A stretch of 64,000 nt of DNA. It comes from Balneola sp. GTDB lineage: Bacteria; Bacteroidota; Rhodothermia; Balneolales; Balneolaceae. The notes beneath the pieces are model-generated. The model did not search any database. It was not told the DNA's origin and saw only the letters and a list, made by a program, of their open reading frames with translations. Position numbers and translations under genes: made by a program. Below, piece after piece: positions 8,901-16,663 of the stretch. The stretch covers positions 1 through 64,000 of the forward strand of contig JAEPPZ010000008.1 of NCBI GenBank assembly GCA_017640785.1, given 5' to 3'. The first letter of the stretch is position 1; each line of letters opens with the position of its first letter.

Positions 8901-9809
8901 GTATTCGGATTATTCATATTTGCGGCTGCATTGATTGCTAACAGAATGACCAGCCCTCTTGAAGAATTAACAGAAGGAATTAAAACAATTTCTGATGGCA
9001 GCCTTGAAACTACATTACCGGTCAAAAGTAATGATGAGATCGGAGCGCTTACCAATGCTTTTAACCTTATGGTTTACCGGTTACAGGAATTGAGAAAGAA
9101 TCTTGTGGACGCAGAGCGAGAGGCTGCCTGGAAAGAAATGGCTCAACAAGTAGCTCATGAGATCAAAAATCCACTCACTCCAATGAAGTTAAATCTTCAA
9201 CATTTACAGCGCCAGATTAAAGCAACTGATATTGATGCTGAACAATTAAAAGAAAAAGTTTCGAAAATAAACTCAAATATGATCGATCAGATCGAATCTT
9301 TAAGCCGAATTGCTTCTGATTTCTCAAAGTTTGCGCGTCCTTTAGAACAAGAATTTACCAAAATAGACTTGAACGAGATCCTTCAAAATGTAGCTGACCT
9401 CTACTCAAATGAAGGATCGATAAAGATCGAACTTAGTTTGAACAAAACCCCGCTTTGGGTCAATGGAGTAAAAGATGAATTGCAAAGAGTATTTATCAAC
9501 TTAGTTAAGAATGGGATCGAAGCCATTCCCAAGCGCCGCAAAGGTATCATCACTTTAAAAAGCCGTGAAACTGATTACAATGCTCATATTGAGATTTCAG
9601 ATAATGGAGAGGGAATATCGGCAGAAAATGAACGCTCTATTTTTGTTCCAAACTTCAGCACAAAATCAAGCGGAACCGGCTTAGGTCTTGCTATCAGCAA
9701 AAAAGTAGTTGAAGAACATGGCGGTGAAATTAATTTCAATTCAGAAGAAGCAAAGGGAACAACCTTTACATTAAGTTTTGAACTTTTTACAGGAAAAGAA
9801 ACAGAATAG
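5964..9809 (+). CDS. Very large membrane sensor histidine kinase (NtrY-like)
   Basis: A 1281-residue kinase starting at GTG, 2 bp after the previous gene. It has a membrane helix at 10-28, a first extracytoplasmic region to about 238, roughly eight helices between 240 and 497, a second large soluble region (about 500-765), two more helices (about 770-840), a third short soluble region and a final helix near 968-991. A HAMP domain follows (about 992-1045), then the H-box AQQVAHEIKNPLTPMK with H1065, an N-box (NLVKNGIEA, about 1180) and G boxes DNGEGIS and GTGLGLAISKK. H-box and HAMP resemble NtrY. No partner response regulator is adjacent. All kinase residues are present, so it should be active; the signal is unknown. 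Confidence 0.88.
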   Translation: MKAIKSKKITALFSLLLLSVLSLAILEVTFYTNPPSESEIEEMAAQNVGSAVKVLERFITDFKSKSRVLGKKITPLLSKDSSSEQIHDLINKETNFWGVELRDSTKALVWTGFRIPNNKPSATSDTLLIEIVNVQNVLAIKATQWLYDDLGNSYSLTSAKKLKQTNVLDLGSDTELSISDVLGIDFNFPVHFSINEPVPDDLIFKTEQFFKEGNFATTIYAAKDDIDTFSESRKADHSKLRLIFIVLIIFITELFLSSLSFIYNPKKVFLISTASIFIFWILSWLLLPFLDLDLVLGAQTVQTELFYLGLNSFLAFAFAVFITDFYYSNKSFKYKLPFTYGVIINSVIGILIALVLVGISLSLFRIAAETSLNLNDLSLVPELSIILYFLFAGVLWIASSWSIVYLFTFLLKSISAKGFISLTLLSISFFLTLLALYFYHLNSEKVWIPVLASILFFLLIATSYFSWNGFLNLRDKSRLRLLLLICAVSSGLAYAPFYYGQIEWRSDTMKNEARSFAKESELEIETITVETLYILEEVLSKLELSSTDNESLITSEFNSQIELLFRQNPDWQTFSFSVQLIDSNGDPISEFTSNLNAPGWTKAYDMFSLEVPYVQERIRRERLRPIIRRNPLEQPPAKYTSFRQGWIPFFKSPTSEEKLGWIICSVYQEQPQYRKPLRAVVASKKEEDTNSTFLLSEYENKILTRNSLSGLPLEIPNYTMLSEEIDSRLNQDSLFVTSETIHGAEVVELFWKLSPSKVVKVSTLEVTLFNHVFSILRFFFYLLVSIFIISIILQWRRDFKIFESNRKFRDRFIDRFIIASLLCLIALIATSSVAITNQSQEITIDELENKLVGINSTFESSEESDINQTLLLSSTLINSDAVLFEGNTLVGSTAPQIFSQHLLPAQVPWNVYDAIITNGSEIEIEQFTLGELEFLIGYTPVKKDGVITNIAAIPTFLKTPTFNEQLLTTISYLVGLFVLVFGLFIFAAALIANRMTSPLEELTEGIKTISDGSLETTLPVKSNDEIGALTNAFNLMVYRLQELRKNLVDAEREAAWKEMAQQVAHEIKNPLTPMKLNLQHLQRQIKATDIDAEQLKEKVSKINSNMIDQIESLSRIASDFSKFARPLEQEFTKIDLNEILQNVADLYSNEGSIKIELSLNKTPLWVNGVKDELQRVFINLVKNGIEAIPKRRKGIITLKSRETDYNAHIEISDNGEGISAENERSIFVPNFSTKSSGTGLGLAISKKVVEEHGGEINFNSEEAKGTTFTLSFELFTGKETE

Positions 9810-9858
9810 TTTACCATTCACCTTGCTTCTTCGTACCATTACCGGCTAAGAAATTAAC

Positions 9859-11199
9859 ATGTCGGCTACATCCTCAAAAATAAAAAAAGAAAGTTCTGTT
9901 CTTCTGAAATTAGGTGGTCCTATTATTGCCACACAATTAATGCGGATGGGGTTAAACTTTACTGATACAGTAATGGCAGGGAATCTCTCTGCACTGGATC
10001 TTGCCGGGGTAGCTATTGGTAATGCAATGTATCTGCCTTTGTCAATTTTCTGTATGGCAACACTAATCGCCATTAATCCTATTGTTTCTGAACATTTAGG
10101 AGCTCGAAGATTTAAGGAAATCGGAACCAGTGCTCGGCAAATGTTTTGGCTGGTTTTGTTACTCACAATCCCAACTTTTTTCCTTACCAGAAACCTGGAT
10201 ATTATTATGAACTTAGTTGGGGTTACAAGTGAGATCGTGCCTATCGCAACCGACTATCTGAAAGCCATATCCTGGGGACTGCTACCTTTGTTTTCATACG
10301 CCGGAGTTCGCTACTTCAGTGAAGGTTTATCTGTAACCAAACCCGCTATGTATATCGCGGCAATAAGTCTGGTTCTGAATGTAGGAGCCAATTATATCTT
10401 CATGTATGGCGGGCTGGGAATAACCGGCATGGGAGCTGTTGGCGCAGGTTATGCTACCTCATTAATTAACCTCTTTGCAGCAATTATTTTTATTGGTTTC
10501 ATGATGAGGTTTAAACCATTTAAGAGATTTGATATTTTTGCCCGAACCAAAGGACCTGACCCAAAAATATTCAGTGAATTTCTACGTGTTGGAATTCCGA
10601 ACGGGGCAAGTACCGCAATGGAAATTTTATTATTTGCTAGTGTAAGTGTTTTGATGGGGACACTAAGCGTTGAAGCTTCAGCCTCTCATCAAATTGCAAT
10701 TAATGTAGCTGCCACTTTATTTATGATTCCATTCGGCCTATCCATGGCCATTACTCAACGTGTTGGCTTTTCAATTGGACAAGGTTCTTTATCAAATGCT
10801 CGACTTCGAGGATTTGTAGGCATTGCCATGTGTGGCTCTATAATGACTTTGACAGCAATCATGTTATTCTCGATTCCGGAAGCAATAATCAGCATCTATA
10901 CTGACGACCCTTTGGTAAGTAAAATGTCTGTATCGTTGTTATTTATGGCAGGATTGTTTCAAATTTCAGATGGACTTCAGGTTGGGGGATTTGGAGCGTT
11001 AAGGGGTTTAAAAGATACCCGACGGCCAATGATCGTAAACTTTATTGCCTACTGGCTGATCGGTTTTCCTATTGGGTATTATCTGGGAATAATTTCAGAT
11101 TTTGGTCCCGAAGGGCTCTGGGTTGGATTGATTTCAGGGTTATCTGTTGCTGCAATTCTTCATAACTTTCGTTTTCACAGGTTGACCGTTGGTGATTAG
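9859..11199 (+). CDS. MATE family multidrug efflux transporter
   Basis: A 446-residue polytopic membrane protein of about 12 helices organised as two repeats. The N-terminal half begins LKLGGPIIATQLMRMGLNFTDTVMAG and the second half begins FLRVGIPNGASTAMEILLFAS, both typical of NorM-like MATE antiporters, which exchange drugs or metabolites for Na+ or H+. It lies 49 bp after the kinase and 79 bp before the polyketide synthase gene on the same strand. An export role for the polyketide product is possible but only inferred from position. Confidence 0.92.
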   Translation: MSATSSKIKKESSVLLKLGGPIIATQLMRMGLNFTDTVMAGNLSALDLAGVAIGNAMYLPLSIFCMATLIAINPIVSEHLGARRFKEIGTSARQMFWLVLLLTIPTFFLTRNLDIIMNLVGVTSEIVPIATDYLKAISWGLLPLFSYAGVRYFSEGLSVTKPAMYIAAISLVLNVGANYIFMYGGLGITGMGAVGAGYATSLINLFAAIIFIGFMMRFKPFKRFDIFARTKGPDPKIFSEFLRVGIPNGASTAMEILLFASVSVLMGTLSVEASASHQIAINVAATLFMIPFGLSMAITQRVGFSIGQGSLSNARLRGFVGIAMCGSIMTLTAIMLFSIPEAIISIYTDDPLVSKMSVSLLFMAGLFQISDGLQVGGFGALRGLKDTRRPMIVNFIAYWLIGFPIGYYLGIISDFGPEGLWVGLISGLSVAAILHNFRFHRLTVGD

Positions 11200-11278
11200 T
11201 GATTCCCACTTCCTCACCTAAAACATGAACTATTCGTGATACAAATTCGTAGAGTTAGTTGTATAATATAACCTAACG

Positions 11279-12370
11279 ATGCCTGTATATATTCACGACA
11301 TAGCAACTTCTGTCCCTGAAGGATCGAATTCTCAGGATTCAGTTCGGGAAATCATGAAATCTGCTTTAGCTAAAGACAGAAAAACTCAAGCCATTCTGCA
11401 TAGAATTTATTCGCAATCAGGAATTGAAAAAAGGCACTCAGTGATTAATGAGTTCCATCAAACTGAAAAACCGAACCCTTACCTGAACGGCTCCGTTACT
11501 TCCACTCCAACTACAGGTGAAAGGAATGAGGTCTATAAAACATCAGCATCTTCTTTATTTGTGGAAACCGGGAAAAAGCTACTACAGAACAATCCCCATT
11601 TTGAGAAAAAAGATATCACTCATGTAATTACAGTTTCTTGCACCGGGTTTTATGCGCCGGGACCTGATTATGATCTTGTTAAACAACTCGATTTATCACC
11701 TTCAACTGAAAGATTTCATTTAGGTTTTATGGGTTGTTTTGCCGCTTTCCCTGCATTGAAAATGGCACACTCTTTTTGTCAAAACAACCCGGGTGCAGTG
11801 GTCCTAATTGTAGCTACCGAACTATGCTCTCTGCATTTTCAACAGAAAACGGATTTAGATAACCTGATATCGGCCTCTGTTTTTGCTGATGGATCTGCCG
11901 GTGCATTGGTAAGCCAACAAAAGCCCCCGAAACTTTCTTACGAAATTCAGGGATTTGCTTCTTCTCTGACTCCCAACGGAGAGAAAGATATGGCCTGGGA
12001 TATTGGAGATCATGGTTTTGATATGATCTTATCAACTTACGTTCCTGATATAATTGAAAGCAATCTAAAGCAAGTAATACAGCCTCTTTTTGATAAATAT
12101 GATCTTCAGCTTTCTGATATTGATTATTGGGCTATCCATCCAGGAGGCAGAGCAATTGTAGATAAAATTGAGACCGGTTTAAACCTTAAAGAAAAACAGG
12201 TAGCGGCATCCCGAAAAACTCTTGCTCAGTACGGAAATATGAGTAGTGTTACTGTCCTTTTTGTTTTAAATGAATTGATGAATTCCAATCCTGAAGAAAA
12301 CTCTAAAGTTTTGCCAATGGCTTTTGGCCCGGGACTTACTATTGAAAGTGGATTATTAAAGGTAGTCTGA
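11279..12370 (+). CDS. Type III polyketide synthase (chalcone/stilbene synthase family)
   Basis: A 363-residue type III PKS. The thiolase-fold catalytic triad is intact: C153 in HLGFMGCFAAF, H287 in WAIHPGGRAI and N320 in QYGNMSSVTV. Such enzymes extend an acyl-CoA or acyl-ACP starter with malonyl units to alkylresorcinols, alkylpyrones or small phenols. The stop codon overlaps the start of a methyltransferase gene (TGATG), followed by an overlapping flavin monooxygenase, so all three are translationally coupled. This is the logic of the Streptomyces srsABC phenolic-lipid operon. Starter and product cannot be read from sequence. Confidence 0.92.
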   Translation: MPVYIHDIATSVPEGSNSQDSVREIMKSALAKDRKTQAILHRIYSQSGIEKRHSVINEFHQTEKPNPYLNGSVTSTPTTGERNEVYKTSASSLFVETGKKLLQNNPHFEKKDITHVITVSCTGFYAPGPDYDLVKQLDLSPSTERFHLGFMGCFAAFPALKMAHSFCQNNPGAVVLIVATELCSLHFQQKTDLDNLISASVFADGSAGALVSQQKPPKLSYEIQGFASSLTPNGEKDMAWDIGDHGFDMILSTYVPDIIESNLKQVIQPLFDKYDLQLSDIDYWAIHPGGRAIVDKIETGLNLKEKQVAASRKTLAQYGNMSSVTVLFVLNELMNSNPEENSKVLPMAFGPGLTIESGLLKVV

Positions 12371-13068
12371 TGCCTTTTTTTTTACGTCATAGAAGACCTG
12401 ATCTACAGGAGTTAATGGACGACCCAAACTGTGACTCCGAGAAATTAAAAAATACTTATCGCCAGTTTCGAACTATCAACAAGTTCTTATCAAGATGGGA
12501 TCTGATCTATAAAAAAGAAATTAAGCCGATACTAGAGCAACAAAATGGAAAAGCCAGCTTATTGGATATAGGTTTCGGAGGTGGAGACATTTCCTTACAG
12601 CTATCAAAATTAGCAACTAAAGACGGGTTTCATCTAAATATAACATCAATTGACTCAGATGCACGCTCTTTAGAGTATATCCAAACTTTAGAAATTCCCT
12701 CAAACATACATTTCCGACACGCTTTATCTACCGATCTGGTTAATGAGCAAGCTTCATATGACTTTGTGATTTCGAACCATCTTCTCCATCACTTAGATCA
12801 ACCTTCTTTTGAAACTGTTTGTGCTGAAGCAAAACTTCTTGCCACAAAAAAGGTCATCTTCAATGATATTGAACGAAGTGATTTAGGCTACATTTTTTTT
12901 ACCGTGCTCTCTAAGCTTTTCTTCAGAAATTCATTCATTTCCTACGATGGACGATTTTCGATAAAACGCAGCTATACATTTGATGAGCTATCAAAAATAG
13001 CACCGGGCAACTGGGAAGTTAGCCGGGTTATTCCCTACAGATTGATTTTAATGTATGAAACAGAATAA
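12370..13068 (+). CDS. Class I SAM-dependent methyltransferase (polyketide tailoring)
   Basis: A 232-residue Rossmann-type methyltransferase with SAM motif I LLDIGFGGGD at 64-73, an acidic residue ending the second strand (SIDSDAR) and the motif IV-like stretch FVISNHLLHHLD. It starts within the PKS stop codon and overlaps the monooxygenase by 14 bp, so it very probably methylates the polyketide phenol or its hydroxylated form. It differs from the membrane ICMT-type methyltransferases found beside type III PKS genes in Streptomyces and Bacillus. Regiospecificity is unknown. Confidence 0.87.
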   Translation: MPFFLRHRRPDLQELMDDPNCDSEKLKNTYRQFRTINKFLSRWDLIYKKEIKPILEQQNGKASLLDIGFGGGDISLQLSKLATKDGFHLNITSIDSDARSLEYIQTLEIPSNIHFRHALSTDLVNEQASYDFVISNHLLHHLDQPSFETVCAEAKLLATKKVIFNDIERSDLGYIFFTVLSKLFFRNSFISYDGRFSIKRSYTFDELSKIAPGNWEVSRVIPYRLILMYETE

Positions 13069-14203
13069 ATCAGAAATAACAATTGTGGGTGGAGGACCTG
13101 TAGGACTTTTTCTGGGGATTTGCCTTTCTAAACGAGGAATAGATTGTACCATTCTTGAACAAAGAGCTGAGCCTGTTCAAGATTCAAGATCTCTCGGGAT
13201 TCATCCTGTCTCTCTTGAATTATTTGAAAAGTTAGGGTTCGTAAACGAGTTTCTTGAAAAAGGGATTTCTATTAAAAAAGGACTGGCTCATAATGGAAAA
13301 GAAGTACTAGGAAGTATCAACTTCGATGAACTTGAAGGACCTTTTAATTTTATTCTGGCTTGCCCACAGTTTTACACAGAAAGAATTTTGATTGCCAAGT
13401 TCCTTGAACTTAATCCTGAAGGTTTAATTTCTGAAGCCACCGTTACACGCATTCAACAAACTGAACAGGAAGTTTCTTGTTGGTATCAAAAAGCGGGCAA
13501 GGAATATTGCATCACCTCAAAATATATTATAGGCTGTGACGGTAAAAACAGTCTCGTTCGCAAGGAGACCGGTATCCTTTTCGAAGGTAAGCGATACCCC
13601 GACACTTACATAATGGGCGACTTTGATGACAACACCTCTTTTGAAGATCAAGCAGTAGTATTTTTACCTAAGCAAGGTTTGATAGAATCTTTTCCTCTTC
13701 CGGATAACATGCGTCGTTGGGTGGTAAAAACCGACTCATATATTGATTCTCCAACCCCAAACAAATTGGCTGATTTTGTAAAAAAAAGAATTGGTACTGA
13801 TTTAAAAGGTCTAAAAAGCACCATGATCAGCAGTTTTGGCGTTCAGAGCTTTTCGGCTGAGAATTATTTTAAAGATCGTGTTATTCTTTGTGGAGATGCC
13901 TCTCATATTGTTAGCCCTATTGGTGGACAAGGGATGAATTTAGGCTGGATTGGAGCATGGATATTGGCAACGGCTTTATTCAAAATTAAGATGAATCCTG
14001 AAAAAGAAACTGAGATCTTGTCAGACTACCAGAAACAACAAACGAAAATTGTGAGGAAAGCTTCCCTCAGAGCTGAGTGGAATATGAAAATGGGAAGCAA
14101 GCAATTATTCCCTTATTTCAGAAAGATATTAGTTCAGCTAATTTTAAAAACTCCGCTGAAAAGAATTGCCTTAAAAGTGTTTACTATGAAAGGGCTATAT
14201 TGA
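13055..14203 (+). CDS. FAD-dependent aromatic monooxygenase (PHBH/UbiH-like)
   Basis: A 382-residue group A flavoprotein hydroxylase. GGGPVG (12-17) is the ADP-binding loop, followed by SRSLGIHPVSLELFEKLG, the middle DG-type motif IIGCDGKNSLVR, and the flavin ribityl motif LCGDASHIVSPIGGQGMNLG near 275-297. These enzymes hydroxylate phenolic rings with NAD(P)H and O2. As third gene of the overlapping PKS operon it probably hydroxylates the polyketide phenol on the way to a quinone. Its 3' end overlaps the convergent GAF protein gene by 9 bp. Confidence 0.9.
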   Translation: MKQNKSEITIVGGGPVGLFLGICLSKRGIDCTILEQRAEPVQDSRSLGIHPVSLELFEKLGFVNEFLEKGISIKKGLAHNGKEVLGSINFDELEGPFNFILACPQFYTERILIAKFLELNPEGLISEATVTRIQQTEQEVSCWYQKAGKEYCITSKYIIGCDGKNSLVRKETGILFEGKRYPDTYIMGDFDDNTSFEDQAVVFLPKQGLIESFPLPDNMRRWVVKTDSYIDSPTPNKLADFVKKRIGTDLKGLKSTMISSFGVQSFSAENYFKDRVILCGDASHIVSPIGGQGMNLGWIGAWILATALFKIKMNPEKETEILSDYQKQQTKIVRKASLRAEWNMKMGSKQLFPYFRKILVQLILKTPLKRIALKVFTMKGLY

Positions 14204-15352
14204 AGGAGGGCTATTTGTTTCTCTTGAGAATATCAGTGTAAATGTTGTTCCCCCATCTTCATTCATATGCTGTTGTGATTCTGCATTAAGCTTATCACCC
14301 AAAGTTTGAATTACAACTGACGCAAGATTCCCTTCAACTGTTCCGTCCAGATAATCCGAAATTCCATTACCATTATCCGAAATACTGATTAGAACCTTAT
14401 CTCCACCATCTTTTTTAACAGCTATTGCGATCTTGCCTTTATCATGACCAATGAAAGCATCCCTGTACATATTCAAAATAACTTCATTGATAATTAGCCC
14501 CGCTGTTAACGCAGTACTTGCTTTTAATTCTATTTTGTCGATATCCAGATTATAGCTTATATCTTTGTCGTAATCCCCGAATATTTCCACAATAGTTGAT
14601 GTGAGATGTCCGATATAGAATCCTACATCTATTAACTCATTGTCTTCTGAGTTAAACAGAATTTTGTGAGCATGCGCTATAGTTTCAATTCTGGAACCGG
14701 TAGATTTCATCAAAAACTTAGCATTGTCATCACTAAGCAATGGAACCTGCAACTGAACCAGCGCATTTAATGCAGATAAGCTATTCTCAAAACCCTGATG
14801 AACCTCTTTTAACCTGTGTTCTTTGTCCTTGATTGTATTTTTGAGGTCATCAACTTCTTTAGCTTTTTCGATAGATAAAGCTGCGTGTGCCGCCAATGTT
14901 TCTAAAACCGGAATATCTTTTTCGGTAAACTCTTGGTTCTCTTTTTTATTCAATGCCTGCATAATTCCAATTACGTTGTTCTTTGAATCGAACATTGGAA
15001 CACAAATCATATTTCTAGTTGTGAAACCTTTACTTATATCACCAAAAAACTCTTCGCTCTTTGCCATATCATTGACCAAATATGGCTTCTCATTCTTCAA
15101 AACCCAACCAGCTACTCCTTTGTCTCTTGGAATGATTTGTCCCTTAATTTCATCTTTTACAGGCCCTGTTGGCACACTCAGATGTAGCCTTCCTGTTGAA
15201 TTATCTAATAACATCAATGAACTTGCTTCGGCATCAACAACATAACACACCGAATCCATACACTTCAACAGAAGTTGTTTTAACTCCATTGTACGATTGA
15301 TTCCTTCAATCGCATGAAGTAACAGTCTCATATTTTGATGATTTTCAGACAT
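14195..15352 (-). CDS. GAF domain protein with HisKA_2-like region lacking the acceptor His
   Basis: A 385-residue soluble protein with a GAF domain (about 20-165), a dimerisation helix region (about 170-240) and a HATPase domain with N-box IINEVILNMYRDAF and G1 box ISDNGNGIS. It aligns along its whole length with the neighbouring GAF kinase at 15436-16551, but where that protein has HHRLKNN this one has HQGFENS: the expected phospho-acceptor His is Q186 and the following Arg is G187. ATP-binding residues remain. It may be a pseudokinase or a partner of its paralogue. It ends against the PKS operon, convergent. Confidence 0.82.
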   Translation of the reverse strand: MSENHQNMRLLLHAIEGINRTMELKQLLLKCMDSVCYVVDAEASSLMLLDNSTGRLHLSVPTGPVKDEIKGQIIPRDKGVAGWVLKNEKPYLVNDMAKSEEFFGDISKGFTTRNMICVPMFDSKNNVIGIMQALNKKENQEFTEKDIPVLETLAAHAALSIEKAKEVDDLKNTIKDKEHRLKEVHQGFENSLSALNALVQLQVPLLSDDNAKFLMKSTGSRIETIAHAHKILFNSEDNELIDVGFYIGHLTSTIVEIFGDYDKDISYNLDIDKIELKASTALTAGLIINEVILNMYRDAFIGHDKGKIAIAVKKDGGDKVLISISDNGNGISDYLDGTVEGNLASVVIQTLGDKLNAESQQHMNEDGGTTFTLIFSRETNSPPSI

Positions 15353-15435
15353 AAACTTATAACTATAAAGATGCTTTTTTCAACCCAAAAAACAAAAGTC
15401 GTATTATTAATTTACAAGATAGGAAGAATAGTAAT

Positions 15436-16551
15436 TTATAATGGTATTTCTACTGAGAAACTAGTGCCTGTTTCACTAGTTGTATGACTCATATTTGCAT
15501 TCATTTGCTTAACAAAAGCATGAACAACAAATAAATGATTAGATTGACTTCCTAAATCAGACATCCCTATTCCATCATCTGTCAGATTCAGTTGAATTTT
15601 TTCGTTCTCTATATTCCTGACTCTGATATTAATTATGCCTGTATTTCTGTCAAAGAAAGCATGTTTAAATGCATTGATAAGTAACTCGTTTAAAGTGAGT
15701 CCACACAAAATAGACAACTCAGCAGGTATTGTCATGTCATCTATTTGAGCTTCAATCCGGATTATCTTTTCATTTTGATTGTAGATACTCTTTATACTTC
15801 CAATTATATGATTTAAAAACACTTTTAGACCAACTTCATTTGTATCACTATCTTCATATAATAATGAATGAAGATGAGCTATCGATTTAAGTCGGGAACT
15901 CGCATTCCTCAGAATGTCGATAGATTCTCCATTTTTCAACCTGTTGGATTCCAGTTCCATAAGTGCTGAAATAGCAAACAAGTTATTTTTTAACCGATGA
16001 TGAGTCTCTGAAAGAAGCAGTGTTTTTTTCTCAAGCTTTGCTTCCATTTCATCATATTCTCTGTTTCTCTGAATGGCTAAAGAAATGTGTTCAGCAAGTA
16101 TTTTAAATACTTCTAAATCTTCTTCGTGAAATGAAAGACCAAATTCTTTATTTACTGCTTGTAAGACACCATAAGCTTCTCCATTTCTATCTCTTAAAGG
16201 GACACAGAGCAGGCTTTTGGTTTCAAAATCAGCGCTAAGATCTTGCCAAAAAGTATCGTCTTTCGAAACATCATTGCTTAAGTATGCTTTATTATTTTGG
16301 ATCACCCAGCCGCCAACTCCTTTATCTTTAGGAATTCTAAAGCCTGTAATCTCATCTTTAACAGGTCCGGTTGGGATACTCACATTTAACTCTCCCGTTC
16401 CTTTATCTAGTAACATAAGCGTACTGGCTTCTGTACCCAATACGGTTTGTATTGCGTTCATACTCTTTACAAGAAGCTCTTTAAGCTCTACTGCCCTGCC
16501 AATACTCTGAATGGAATGAACAAGTAATTTAGTGTGCTCTATTTTTTGCAC
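15436..16551 (-). CDS. GAF domain sensor histidine kinase (HisKA_2 family)
   Basis: A 371-residue cytoplasmic kinase. The GAF domain (about 20-160, with LMLLDKGTGELNVSIPTGPV) is followed by the HisKA_2 motif LSETHHRLKNNLFAISALMELE with acceptor H185, then the N-box LNELLINAFKHAF and G1 box LTDDGIGMS. No membrane helix is visible, so it should sense a cytosolic ligand or redox state. It lies 83 bp upstream of its degenerate paralogue on the same strand, suggesting tandem duplication. No response regulator is adjacent. Confidence 0.88.
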   Translation of the reverse strand: MQKIEHTKLLVHSIQSIGRAVELKELLVKSMNAIQTVLGTEASTLMLLDKGTGELNVSIPTGPVKDEITGFRIPKDKGVGGWVIQNNKAYLSNDVSKDDTFWQDLSADFETKSLLCVPLRDRNGEAYGVLQAVNKEFGLSFHEEDLEVFKILAEHISLAIQRNREYDEMEAKLEKKTLLLSETHHRLKNNLFAISALMELESNRLKNGESIDILRNASSRLKSIAHLHSLLYEDSDTNEVGLKVFLNHIIGSIKSIYNQNEKIIRIEAQIDDMTIPAELSILCGLTLNELLINAFKHAFFDRNTGIINIRVRNIENEKIQLNLTDDGIGMSDLGSQSNHLFVVHAFVKQMNANMSHTTSETGTSFSVEIPL

Positions 16552-16602
16552 TTTTACCCGAATTAAATTTTTCCAATATCAGGTTTTTTTATGTAAAAAA
16601 GA

Positions 16603-16636
16603 AAAAGCTCCGCTTGTATTCACAAACGGAGCTTTT
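16603..16636 (-). terminator. Rho-independent terminator after acnA
   Basis: The stem AAAAGCTCCG/CGGAGCTTTT (16603-16612 with 16627-16636) continues on the minus strand into a T run, 28 bp beyond the acnA stop. It separates acnA from the GAF kinase gene on the same strand. Confidence 0.8.
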
Positions 16637-16663
16637 CAATTAATTTAAAAAGAGAATTAACTA

